From positions 1-64,000 of the forward strand of contig JAEZTC010000010.1 in assembly GCA_023421675.1 (NCBI GenBank): a DNA stretch of 64,000 nt. Reading direction: 5' to 3'. The notes under the pieces were generated by a model. The model made no database searches, was not told the DNA's origin, and worked only from the letters and a program-made list of their open reading frames with translations. The position numbers and the translations under genes are program-made. Positions 18,135 to 25,508 of the stretch are shown in pieces; position 1 is the first letter of the stretch; each line of letters starts with the position of its first letter. The stretch comes from Bacillota bacterium. GTDB lineage: Bacteria; Bacillota; Clostridia; Acetivibrionales; JANLFN01.

Positions 18135-18212
18135 AAGGACGGCGACGCTTGTTGCTGTCAGGTTTTAATGGTGGTTAATTTTTAAAAGCGGCTCTTATGA
18201 GACCGTTTTTTC
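18135..18212 (+). ncRNA. Candidate antisense small RNA, copy A
   Basis: From the predicted start near 18135 to a hairpin (CGGCTC / GAGACCG at 18189-18205) with TTTTTTCTTTT gives an RNA of about 78 nt. It is complementary to the 3' end of the peptide ORF and to the region after its stop. Ends are conserved in copy B while the middle (about 18157-18182) differs. That would fit a cognate-specific antitoxin RNA, though expression is unproven. Confidence 0.5.
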
Positions 18213-18348
18213 TTTTGTCTTTCAGTTGTGGCCTGAGTACTCTATTAGTAATAACTCCTGCTAATATAGCAACCCCAACAGGTATGAATATGTACTTCAC
18301 AATCCATACGACAGTTAAACCGATGTATGTATAGAAGTCATTGTTCAT
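18175..18348 (-). CDS. 57-residue single-span membrane peptide, candidate type I toxin (copy A)
   Basis: MNNDFYTYIGLTVVWIVKYI begins the peptide; one hydrophobic span (about 7-34) is followed by a basic tail (VLRPQLKDKRKNG). ATG 18348 is placed by the purine-rich SD GGAAGGGGG; a GTG at 18357 is less likely. The stop lies just after the hairpin that would terminate the opposing RNA. The promoter is at 18481-18509, giving a 5' leader of about 125 nt. The N-terminal 40 residues are almost identical in copy B, but a 1-base difference shifts the C-terminal frame there. No family was recognised. Confidence 0.6.
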   Translation of the reverse strand: MNNDFYTYIGLTVVWIVKYIFIPVGVAILAGVITNRVLRPQLKDKRKNGLIRAAFKN

Positions 18349-18480
18349 ATCAACCACCCCCTTCCTTGTGAATTCCCTGCTGCAACTATAACGTCGCCGT
18401 CCCTATGTATTGGGAATCACTTTAAAAGGGCCTGAAATGACAAATAACCTGATTAAAAACTGACAAAGTTTTACATATTT

Positions 18481-18509
18481 ATTATATACATAAAATGGAA
18501 AATGTGCAA
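18481..18509 (-). promoter_or_regulatory. Promoter of the membrane-peptide mRNA, copy A
   Basis: On the minus strand TTGCAC (18509-18504) and TATAAT (18486-18481) are 17 bases apart. The same promoter is present in copy B. Confidence 0.7.
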
Positions 18510-18531
18510 GAAAACTGATTTGCTAATCTTC

Positions 18532-18690
18532 ACCGAGGGTTAAAACCCTCGGCTATCAGAACCAAGTCCCAAAAGGGACTAAAGGCATCCTATATAAAAT
18601 TCTTTTTGGAATATATATACTTTAGTCGGTGGAACCGACTTGACTTGCAGCAGCCGAGGGTTTTAACCCTCGGTGGGACGGTTCTCAATT
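18532..18690. repeat. Four-hairpin palindromic element ending in a REP-like half-site
   Basis: Two outer palindromes with arms CCGAGGGTT / AACCCTCGG (18533-18552 and 18654-18673) enclose AGTCCC-AAAA-GGGACT (18565-18580) and AGTCGGT-GGA-ACCGACT (18624-18640). TGGGACGGTTCTCAATT follows at 18674-18690 and matches the dispersed REP-like half-sites. No credible ORF lies here. It looks like a non-autonomous mobile element of the REPIN/MITE kind. Confidence 0.6.
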
Positions 18691-18710
18691 ACTATCAATT
18701 TATGTTTAAT

Positions 18711-18734
18711 TATGCCGCTTTAAAAAGCGGCATA
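18711..18734. terminator. Perfect 24-bp palindrome, terminator-like
   Basis: TATGCCGCTTT and AAAGCGGCATA are joined by AA. It could act as a terminator stem, but no gene clearly ends here. It shares the GCCGCTTT core with the terminator at 18033-18062. Confidence 0.4.
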
Positions 18735-18745
18735 AAAGGTTTTCA

Positions 18746-18789
18746 GGGGCGAAACCTGTTCGCCGCCACGGTTTCCCCCAGACCCCACC
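18746..18789 (+). repeat. GC-rich repeat family E, truncated copy
   Basis: These 44 bases are the exact reverse complement of 24410-24453, at the far side of the CBASS cassette. They include the hairpin GGCGAA-ACCTG-TTCGCC. The copy jumps after GACCCCACC to CTGCCAGCTCAG, which lies ~190 bases further along in the full copy, so it is internally deleted. Confidence 0.75.
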
Positions 18790-19136
18790 TGCCAGCTCAG
18801 TTATTTGTATCCAACCGCCTATGTATATCATGAAAATCTTCAACCTATGTGGCAACGATTAAAATCAGAACGGTTTTGTAAAATTATTCAGAATAATACT
18901 AAAATTGAAGAAGTCGGAAGTATGAATTGACATAAAACTAATTTGTACAGTGCGATTTGAATCACCAAATCGTTCGGTTGAAAGTTAATTGAAACGCAGT
19001 AAATTCAAGGTGTTACCAAATCAATTTTTGCGTAGTAGCCGTTAGTTTTGTGTGTAGTAAAATAGTTTTACGTGATATACTTGAATAAAACAAGAGGGCG
19101 AAAATTTATATTTTGTAAGGTGAGGGATTGGATAAT
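18790..19136. other. Intergenic sequence before the flavin reductase gene
   Basis: No ORF, strong hairpin or known RNA is seen in about 340 bases. Only the SD-like AAGGTGAGGG at 19117-19126 before the next gene is evident. Confidence 0.45.
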
Positions 19137-19724
19137 ATGAAAATTTTGGTTTTTATGGGTAGTCCAAGAAAAAGTGGAAATACAGCAACCCTGTTGAAGC
19201 CGTTTTTGACTGAATTAGGTAATAATGAAGTAGAAGTTAAAACAGTTTTTCTTTACGATAAAAATATATCACCATGTATAGAGTGTTATCAATGCCAGGA
19301 TATATTAGGTGAATATGGTTGTTCAATTAAAGATGACATGTATAGTATATCAGATGAAATATTGTGGGCTGATTGTTTTATTTTGGCTAGTCCAATATTT
19401 ATTTGGTATTGTACGGCGCCAATGAAAGCAATGCTTGACCGCCTTTATGGACTGCTTAAGTATTATGGAAAACAACACGGGCCAAGTTTATTGGAAGGGA
19501 AAAAGTGTGGTATAATTGCTACATGTGGATATGACCTTGAGTATGGCATAAGTCCTTTTGAAGATGGAATTAAACGTTTTTGTGAACATTTTAAAATCAA
19601 GTATATTGGTAAAGCAGCTGTACAGCGTAATCCCGGTGATGGTGTAGATAAATTTGAGAATGAAGCTTCAAAAAAGATTGTTACTGATTTTGCTAAAAAG
19701 GTAATTAGCTTCTGTAATGAATAA
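19137..19724 (+). CDS. NADPH-dependent FMN reductase / flavodoxin-like oxidoreductase
   Basis: The 195-residue flavodoxin-fold protein starts with KILVFMGSPRKSGNTATLL, the FMN phosphate loop of the FMN_red / iron-sulfur flavoprotein family. A compact cysteine pair motif, SPCIECYQCQ (near residue 50), resembles the region that binds Fe-S in Isf proteins but is incomplete. ASPIFIWYCTAPMKAMLDR is the conserved flavin-contact segment. ATG 19137 sits about 10 bases from AAGGTGAGGG; TTG 19128 is too close. It stands alone inside the repeat-rich island. The electron acceptor is unknown. Confidence 0.85.
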   Translation: MKILVFMGSPRKSGNTATLLKPFLTELGNNEVEVKTVFLYDKNISPCIECYQCQDILGEYGCSIKDDMYSISDEILWADCFILASPIFIWYCTAPMKAMLDRLYGLLKYYGKQHGPSLLEGKKCGIIATCGYDLEYGISPFEDGIKRFCEHFKIKYIGKAAVQRNPGDGVDKFENEASKKIVTDFAKKVISFCNE

Positions 19725-19753
19725 GCATTATCAAACCATTAGAAAATTAAACC

Positions 19754-19787
19754 CGAGCCGTAGTTATCTGAATTAGCTACGGCTCGT
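19754..19787 (+). terminator. Terminator-like hairpin after the flavin reductase gene
   Basis: CGAGCCGTAG and CTACGGCTCG form a 10-bp stem followed by TTTATAAT, a weak T-tract. Confidence 0.65.
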
Positions 19788-19922
19788 TTATAATATATTT
19801 CAAAAACTCTGGTTTCGGTATGACAAATTGTCTTTTGCTATCCATATAATCCTGAACATAGCGCAAACTTTCAATGAAACTTTGATACTAAGTCAATAAA
19901 AGTACTATTAATATTCTGTTTT

Positions 19923-19939
19923 GGGGACAGTTCTCAATT
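19923..19939 (+). repeat. REP-like half-site
   Basis: GGGGACAGTTCTCAATT matches the reverse complement of the 349-364 and 46573-46588 sites with a variable central pair. Confidence 0.55.
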
Positions 19940-19960
19940 CTTGATATTGTCTAGTTATTC

Positions 19961-20290
19961 TTTGAAGCGTCAATGCCGGACATTCAGCTTTTCAGCGACG
20001 AAAAGCTGGCAAAAGTCGCCGCTCGCCGCGGAGGCTGGGGGATGGGCGCGACGGATTCCGTGACAGAGCATCCATACTTCCATCCATAGCTTTGTCCGGC
20101 CGTTTCCAATGGCATCCATTCCATACCCAACTGAATCTGCCATCCTTGGCAGATTCGCCGGACTCTGATTGCTGTCAGCGGGATGGCTCTAGGTCACTCC
20201 ACCAAGCGCCTTCAGGGCTTGATTAACAGGTGGCTGCATCGAACTTTGTAAACAAAGTTCTTACGCAGTTACTTCGTAGGATTTATCAGT
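19961..20290. repeat. GC-rich repeat family R, copy 1
   Basis: About 330 bases, visibly richer in GC than the surrounding DNA. Most of it is near-identical to 20751-21082 (for example GAGGCTGGGGGATGGGCGCG and TTCGCCGGACTCTGATTGC). It contains the hairpin GAACTTTG-TAAA-CAAAGTTC. No conserved ORF spans both copies, so it is probably non-coding mobile or RNA-like sequence. It forms one of two direct repeats around module copy B. Confidence 0.75.
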
Positions 20291-20309
20291 AGTGGTATTA
20301 AAAATTAAG

Positions 20310-20337
20310 TTTACATTGGAAGAAATTGTGATATAAT
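20310..20337 (+). promoter_or_regulatory. Promoter of candidate antisense RNA, copy B
   Basis: TTTACA (20310-20315), 16-base spacer and TATAAT (20332-20337), as in copy A. Confidence 0.68.
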
Positions 20338-20343
20338 AAATTT

Positions 20344-20424
20344 AAGGACGGCGACGCTTGTTGCAGTCAGTTTTTAAAACTCGGGTGTTTTATTAAAAGC
20401 GGCTCTTATGAGACCGTTTTTTCT
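20344..20424 (+). ncRNA. Candidate antisense small RNA, copy B
   Basis: The ~80-nt RNA is predicted from the promoter to the hairpin at 20400-20416 plus T-run. The 5' end GGACGGCGACGCTTGTTGC and the terminator are the same as copy A; the central part is diverged. Confidence 0.48.
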
Positions 20425-20560
20425 TTTGTCTTTCAGGTTGTGGCCTGAGTACTCTATTAGTAATAATTCCTGCTAATACAGCAACCCCAATAGGTATGAA
20501 TATGTGCTTAACAATCCATACGACAGTTAAACCGATGTATGTATAGAAGTCATTGTTCAT
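20393..20560 (-). CDS. 55-residue single-span membrane peptide, candidate type I toxin (copy B)
   Basis: This ORF reads MNNDFYTYIGLTVVWIVKHI..., one hydrophobic span, then VLRPQPERQKKKRSHKSRF. It matches copy A through residue 41, then an extra base (CAGGTTG against CAGTTG on the + strand) moves the tail to another frame; both tails stay strongly basic. SD GGAAGGGGG precedes ATG 20560. Which copy holds the ancestral C-terminus cannot be told. Either copy could be inactive. Confidence 0.55.
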   Translation of the reverse strand: MNNDFYTYIGLTVVWIVKHIFIPIGVAVLAGIITNRVLRPQPERQKKKRSHKSRF

Positions 20561-20693
20561 ATCCACCACCCCCTTCCTTGTGAATTCCCTGCTGCAACTA
20601 TAACGTCGCCGTCCCTATGTATTGGGAATCACTCTGAAAGGGCCAGAAAAGACAAATAACCCGATTAAAAACTGACAATGTTTTACATATTTA

Positions 20694-20722
20694 ATTATAT
20701 ACATAAAATGGAAAACATGCAA
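20694..20722 (-). promoter_or_regulatory. Promoter of the membrane-peptide mRNA, copy B
   Basis: Minus-strand TTGCAT (20722-20717), 17-base spacer and TATAAT (20699-20694). Confidence 0.68.
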
Positions 20723-20750
20723 GAAAAAGCTATTCTGTTCTTTAGTCATT

Positions 20751-21082
20751 CTCTGTAGCGTCAGAGCCGGACTTTGCCGCTTTTCTCTGCCGAAAATCGG
20801 CGGAAAAGGCACCGCTCTCCGCGGAGGCTGGGGGATGGGCGCGACGGATTCCGTGACAGAGCATCCATGCTTCCATCCATAGTTTTGTCCGGCCGTTTCC
20901 AATGGCATCCGTTCCATACCCAACTGAATCAGCCATCCCTGGCAGATTCGCCGGACTCTGATTGCTGTCAGCGGGATGGCTCTAAGTCACTACACCAAGC
21001 GCCTTCAGGGCTGGATTAACAGGTGGCTGTATCGAACTTTGTAAACAAAGTTCTTACGCAGTCGCTTCGTAGAATTTATCAA
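20751..21082. repeat. GC-rich repeat family R, copy 2
   Basis: Direct repeat of 19961-20290. It is immediately followed by family E sequence (21085-21295), so R and E may be parts of one larger element. Overlapping short frames on both strands differ between copies and are not credible genes. Confidence 0.75.
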
Positions 21083-21084
21083 GT

Positions 21085-21295
21085 CAGGGCGATGCCACTT
21101 TGCTATCCATGCCCAGATGCACCTAAAATGTCCATCCAGTCCATTTTCCCACGTCGTCAATTTTTTCACCGGGTTCATCACAAAACATTTTTCAAACACT
21201 TATCAGTGGCGTTGGAGCAGACCGGCATTCGACCTTCGCTCGCAGAAATACCTGCCAACTGAGCTTTCAATGGGTAGGGATGCGGATGGGGGGAT
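21085..21295 (+). repeat. GC-rich repeat family E, left inverted copy beside the CBASS genes
   Basis: Diverged reverse complement of 24183-24380. Matching stretches include CGGCATTCGACC, ACCTGCCA.CTGAGCTTTCAATGGG and the segment near GCTATCC...CAGATGC. Together with the right copy it brackets the two defence genes. Confidence 0.7.
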
Positions 21296-21519
21296 GTAAG
21301 TGGCTTTGGATTAATTCATAACCATTCAGTAATTATTAAATTTTGATGCTTAAATTTGTAATATATTGTATGAATATGTTGAAAGGAGTATAATTACATG
21401 TGGAAAGGGTTGTAATTAAATCTATATAGATACATTTAATAAGTATTATGGTTATAAGGGGATTTTTAAAAAATCTATATAGCCCTAGTAATGAGGAGTT
21501 CTTTATAGGAGACAGAACT

Positions 21520-22650
21520 ATGAATTCTGAGATCGGACGCACCTCAATAGACGAAAAAATACGCATGAGACTGTGGGGAGTGGCTGCTGGTAGGTGTGAA
21601 ATGTGTAATCGCTTGTTATACCAAGATACAACATTTGGTGTTGATGGCAATTTTAGTGAAAGTGCACATATTCACGCCGTAAGTCCTGGTGGACCTCGAT
21701 ATAAACGTGAGATGACTCAACAAGAAAAAAATGATATTTCAAATCTAATGCTTCTGTGTGAAGAGCATCACCATATGATAGATAGCAATCCTGAACTATT
21801 TGGTGACTCAAAGCTAATAAATATAAAAGCAGAGCACGAGCGCCATATTAGGAATGTGACTGCAATCAGGCCGGAGCAGAGTTGCCGTATGGTATCCTAC
21901 TTTTCTAATATTGACCATCAAGAAGTGTTTTCAGATGAAAAGTTGTTTCGGCAAGCACTTATTGCATATGGAAGATTCCCTATGCAACAGCCAGTAATTG
22001 AATTACATGCACAAACTGGAACACGGTATATTGCATCAAAACCTAGTTTTGAAGCTAAAGCGCTTGAACTCGAAGCAAGTTACTATCAATGGTTTAATTC
22101 GATTATAAAGCAAGAAGAGTCGGTTGCCGTCTTTTCATTAGCGCCACAACCATTACTTATAAAACTTGGCACTTTGCTTAGTGATCAGAACAATGTCATT
22201 TCATTTCAGTGTCACAGAGAGGGACACAAATGGGCTTGGAAGGATATACATGAAAGTCCAGAGTTCATAATTAAGAGGCCGATAAATACAATGGTTTCAA
22301 AAGTTGCATTGGTAGTAGATTTAAGTGCGCCCATTTTAGATGATCGTATTACATCAACGCTTGGGGAAGATACGTATATTTACCATATTACTAACGACTC
22401 ACCCAATCGGAGTTTTGTAAAATGTCCTGAGGTACAAGAAAACTTTATTACTGCTTTTCGTGTAGTTATGGAAGAAATTAAAAATTTGAGGCCACAACCA
22501 GATGTGATACATGTATTTCCTGTAATGCCAAACTCTTTAGCTATAAGATTGGGGATGGATTATATGCCAAAGACAGATATTCCAATGTTAATTTATGAAC
22601 AAGAAAATGCAGCAGATGGTTTTTTTGAAACAATAATGATTGGAGGGTAA
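21520..22650 (+). CDS. CBASS effector: HNH nuclease with SAVED domain (Cap5-like)
   Basis: Predicted antiphage effector that degrades DNA after binding a cyclic oligonucleotide. In the 376 residues, an N-terminal HNH nuclease has CEMC (26-29), AHIHAV (49-54) and NLMLLCEEHHHMID (75-88). A C-terminal SAVED sensor domain spans about 165-375 (SVAVFSLAPQPLLIKLGTLL, VALVVDLSAPI, DVIHVFPVMPNSLAIRLG). ATG 21520 follows TAGGAGAC; the upstream frame from 21448 lacks an SD. The stop is one base before the CD-NTase start, so translation is coupled. No adjacent Cap2/Cap3 or HORMA/TRIP13 genes. Confidence 0.9.
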   Translation: MNSEIGRTSIDEKIRMRLWGVAAGRCEMCNRLLYQDTTFGVDGNFSESAHIHAVSPGGPRYKREMTQQEKNDISNLMLLCEEHHHMIDSNPELFGDSKLINIKAEHERHIRNVTAIRPEQSCRMVSYFSNIDHQEVFSDEKLFRQALIAYGRFPMQQPVIELHAQTGTRYIASKPSFEAKALELEASYYQWFNSIIKQEESVAVFSLAPQPLLIKLGTLLSDQNNVISFQCHREGHKWAWKDIHESPEFIIKRPINTMVSKVALVVDLSAPILDDRITSTLGEDTYIYHITNDSPNRSFVKCPEVQENFITAFRVVMEEIKNLRPQPDVIHVFPVMPNSLAIRLGMDYMPKTDIPMLIYEQENAADGFFETIMIGG

Positions 22651-22651
22651 T

Positions 22652-24154
22652 ATGTATTCAAAGGAAGAATTAAATGCACTTTTTGAGAAAATTGTTGAAA
22701 ATATCAATATTAGCGACTCGTTATTTGATAATGCTGAAAAAGAGTATACTAATCTTGGACAATGGATTGATTCAGAGACACCTGATTATAAGATTTTGAT
22801 ATATCCTCAAGGATCATTCGCTTTGGGTACTGTTATTAAGCCAATAAGTGAAAATGATGATTACGATCTCGATCTTGTCTGCGAGTTTGAGAGGCAATAT
22901 AATTTATCAGCTAAGCAAATAAAAAGGGATGTAGTAGGGCCATTACTTTCAAAATATAGCAAGATTAAAACTTTGGAAGAAAAACGACGCTGTTGGCATG
23001 TCGAGTATGAAAATATACCAAATTTTCATATGGATGTTATTCCGGCAGTAAATAAGTCGAGTTACATTGATATTACTGACCATGATGAAGATATAGGCAG
23101 ATATGATTACATAGGTAGTAATCCTAAAGGTTATATAGAATGGTTTAATAAACGTAAATTGAAACGACGTACAGCCTTATATGAAAGTTATATTGCTGAA
23201 AAACGTCATATTACCAAATTCCAAGCTGAAGTGGAAACAATAAAAGAGTATATTTTTAAAACTCCATTACAAAAGGCTATTCAATTATTAAAACGTCACC
23301 GTGATATCATGTTTGAAAAAGATGAAGCAAGTATAAAACCTGTTTCCATCATTATCACAACAATTGCTGCACAGTTATATAACAACGAGGATAACATTGT
23401 CGATACCATAACAGCAATTCTTAATGGTGCAGAAAATTATTTACAAACCAGTAAAGTAAATGGTGAATTTCATGTGGACAATCCTAGTTATACCGGAGAA
23501 AAAACAGAAAACTTTGCAGATAAATGGAATGAACATCCAGATAGAGCAGATGCATTTTTTAGTTGGCTTGAAAATGCAAAGATGGTGTTTATAACATCTA
23601 CAATTGAATCATCAACAGAAACAGATCTCGCTAGTATTTTAGGAATGTCCTTGGGTGATAGTATAATAAAAAAAGTATTTAGTGACACGACAGATGTTGT
23701 ATCTGCATTAACCAAAAAAGAAAATGATACCTCTATGGCTCTTGTTCCATATAAAGTCCGAAGCATTTTATTAGCCCCACATAGACAAAGTTGTCCTTGG
23801 GGAACACCGAAAGGAAGTAGAGTTATAATTTCTGCAACTGCTACTACATCTAATGGGCAGAAGTTTAAATATACTAATGATGGACCAGCTCTTATAAAAG
23901 GAACTAGTTTGGATTTCCGTGCACTTTTCGGAGGAATTTCTCAACCATTTAACGTCCAATGGCAAATTGTAAACCTGGGTACTGAAGCAGCTTCAAAACA
24001 TGGGTTAAGAGGAGATTTTGAACTATCTAATGTCGGGAAATTTGTAAGGCGTGAGGGGACAGAGTACACAGGTAGCCATTCTATACAGTGCTTTGTTACT
24101 AAGCGTGGACGTTGTGTAGCTAAGAGTGATATTTTTATAGTGAATATTCAATGA
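22652..24154 (+). CDS. CBASS CD-NTase (cGAS/DncV-like nucleotidyltransferase) with C-terminal AGS-C domain
   Basis: Predicted to make the cyclic nucleotide signal upon infection. The 500-residue protein has the polymerase-beta-like motif PQGSFALGT (GS at 54-55), metal-binding acids D72 and D74 in DDYDLDLVC, and a third acid at D128 in FHMDVIPA. About 370-500 resembles the AGS-C (adenylyl/guanylyl and SMODS C-terminal sensor) domain, ending TEYTGSHSIQCFVTKRGRCVAKSDIFIVNIQ. GGAGGG inside the previous gene's end sets ATG 22652. A two-gene effector-plus-synthase unit corresponds to type I CBASS. The nucleotide product is unknown. Confidence 0.92.
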   Translation: MYSKEELNALFEKIVENINISDSLFDNAEKEYTNLGQWIDSETPDYKILIYPQGSFALGTVIKPISENDDYDLDLVCEFERQYNLSAKQIKRDVVGPLLSKYSKIKTLEEKRRCWHVEYENIPNFHMDVIPAVNKSSYIDITDHDEDIGRYDYIGSNPKGYIEWFNKRKLKRRTALYESYIAEKRHITKFQAEVETIKEYIFKTPLQKAIQLLKRHRDIMFEKDEASIKPVSIIITTIAAQLYNNEDNIVDTITAILNGAENYLQTSKVNGEFHVDNPSYTGEKTENFADKWNEHPDRADAFFSWLENAKMVFITSTIESSTETDLASILGMSLGDSIIKKVFSDTTDVVSALTKKENDTSMALVPYKVRSILLAPHRQSCPWGTPKGSRVIISATATTSNGQKFKYTNDGPALIKGTSLDFRALFGGISQPFNVQWQIVNLGTEAASKHGLRGDFELSNVGKFVRREGTEYTGSHSIQCFVTKRGRCVAKSDIFIVNIQ

Positions 24155-24182
24155 TAGTTACGCCAAATTAGGCGGATATAAT

Positions 24183-24453
24183 GGAATTAGATTATTTTAA
24201 GGCTCCCCAAAGACCTGCCTGCATCCCCTGCCCATTGGAAGCTGAGCTGGCAGGTGTTGTTGCGAACGACGGTCGAATGCCGGTGAATGGCCCGGATGGC
24301 CATTCAAGTAGCATCTGAGCAGGATAGCGAAGTTGCATCGTGTCGGCTTGAGAACGAGCGAGCAGCTTACAGCTGCCGCAGTAGGCTTCCACCAGGGCGA
24401 GCCATGGAAGGTGGGGTCTGGGGGAAACCGTGGCGGCGAACAGGTTTCGCCCC
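24183..24453 (-). repeat. GC-rich repeat family E, full right copy (inverted)
   Basis: About 270 bases, GC-rich, directly after the CBASS operon. Its distal 44 bases (24410-24453) exactly reverse-complement 18746-18789, and its proximal part reverse-complements 21085-21295. No credible ORF. It may be the most complete copy of the element. Confidence 0.72.
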
Positions 24454-24542
24454 AGGAAAATTCTAATTTTTGCTGTAAAAAAGAAATGCCAGTAGATATA
24501 TAATTAGTTGGGTATAATTAATCGCTTTTTGGGGGTCAAAGG

Positions 24543-25475
24543 ATGGATAACTATAATGTAAAAAGAATTTTTTTGGCATCCCCAGGAGATTTAAATAGGG
24601 AAAGAAAACTATTTAAAAAGGTGGTTGATGAAGTAAATGTCTTAAAAGCACATTCAATGGGTTATCATTTAGAAGCCATGGGGTGGGAAGAAACATTACC
24701 TGGAAAGGGTAGACCACAGGAACTAATTAATCGTGATTTGGTAAAAGCAGATTTATTTATCTTGTTACTTTGGAAGAGATGGGGAACACCTAGTGGAAAA
24801 TATTCATCTGGAACCGAAGAAGAGTTCTTGTTAGCTTCACAGCTTAATGATTCATCTGAAAAACCTGAAATATGGCTATTTTTTAAAGATATGAATATAG
24901 ATATTTCACAAAATGCAAAAGATATTAATATACATAAAATTTTAGAATTTAGAAAAAAGATTGAAGACGAAAAAAAGTTCTTATATAAACCATTCTGTAG
25001 AACGGGTGAATGGAGTGAAATGATCAGGGAGTCATTATGTAAATGGATTGATCAATTAAGTATTAAAAATGATAAAGAAATAAAAACAAATATAAATGTC
25101 ATCAAAGATATTTTAATTGAGATTACATTTACAGATAGATTACATGGTAATAAAAAGGATGAAATTTATTTTACAATTATAGATGACAAATCTTTAAATT
25201 TATGGGTTAAAATGAGTGAGGAGGAAAGAAAGAATTATTTGTTCAATATGCTATCAGAGTATTTATATTTAAACCTTGGAGTTAGTCAATACAAGGCTGT
25301 TTTGAGATATAGAATAAGTGAGTTTAAATTTGTTTTACTAGGACATGTTACTTTTAAATATGGAGCAACTATTTCAGAAAGTAATTTCTATATACCAAAA
25401 CAGTTAAATCAAATTATAACTCAATATGAAAATGAGATAGCTATACTATCATTACATGAAAGTTTTAATATATGA
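24543..25475 (+). CDS. DUF4062 (TIR/STIR-like) protein, probable defence function
   Basis: The 310-residue protein starts YNVKRIFLASPGDLNRERKLFKKVVDEVN and continues LINRDLVKADLFILLLWKRWGTP with TEEEFLLA. This is the DUF4062 pattern, often the N-terminal domain of NTPase-type immune proteins. Here there is no NTPase; the remaining ~180 residues (ending in RYRISEFKFVLLGHVTFKYG) match nothing I recognise. SD GGGGGTCAAAGG directly precedes ATG 24543. It lies between the family E repeat and tRNA-Glu, near the CBASS operon, so a separate antiphage role is plausible but inferred. Its base usage is more AT-rich than the housekeeping genes. Confidence 0.75.
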   Translation: MDNYNVKRIFLASPGDLNRERKLFKKVVDEVNVLKAHSMGYHLEAMGWEETLPGKGRPQELINRDLVKADLFILLLWKRWGTPSGKYSSGTEEEFLLASQLNDSSEKPEIWLFFKDMNIDISQNAKDINIHKILEFRKKIEDEKKFLYKPFCRTGEWSEMIRESLCKWIDQLSIKNDKEIKTNINVIKDILIEITFTDRLHGNKKDEIYFTIIDDKSLNLWVKMSEEERKNYLFNMLSEYLYLNLGVSQYKAVLRYRISEFKFVLLGHVTFKYGATISESNFYIPKQLNQIITQYENEIAILSLHESFNI

Positions 25476-25508
25476 AAAAATAGAATGCGGCGAAACTTTT
25501 CGCCAATA

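Larger units (their letters stand above)
18090..18510. repeat. Convergent-promoter small-peptide module, copy A
   Basis: This ~420-bp unit is about 90% identical by eye to 20301-20722. Homology starts at a + strand promoter and stops just past the -35 box of a - strand promoter. Inside lie a short membrane-peptide ORF on the minus strand and a short + strand RNA with terminator. An 11-bp inverted repeat (GGACGGCGACG at 18137-18147, complement at 18392-18402) brackets the centre. The layout resembles a type I toxin-antitoxin locus; function is inference. Confidence 0.7.
20301..20722. repeat. Convergent-promoter small-peptide module, copy B
   Basis: Second copy of the 18090-18510 unit, with the same promoters, inverted repeat (20346-20356 and 20604-20614) and hairpin. 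It lies between the direct GC-rich repeats R1 and R2, suggesting duplication by recombination. Confidence 0.7.

Noticed and set aside
18137..18402. 11-bp inverted repeat as terminal repeats of a transposon
   Set aside because: Homology between copies extends well outside the inverted repeats to the promoters, so they do not mark the ends of the duplicated unit.
18606..18833. 75-codon + strand frame
   Set aside because: It runs through the hairpin element and repeat E fragment; no SD and no protein-like composition.
20615..21299. Several overlapping ORFs of 60-102 codons on both strands
   Set aside because: They lie in the GC-rich R/E repeats, lack SD sites, and their frames are not kept between repeat copies. 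GC-rich DNA gives fewer stops.
22640..22651. TTG start for the CD-NTase
   Set aside because: It lies within the SD GGAGGG; ATG 22652 has correct spacing.
24192..24392. 66-codon minus frame in repeat E
   Set aside because: No SD, within non-coding repeat; not conserved in the left copy.
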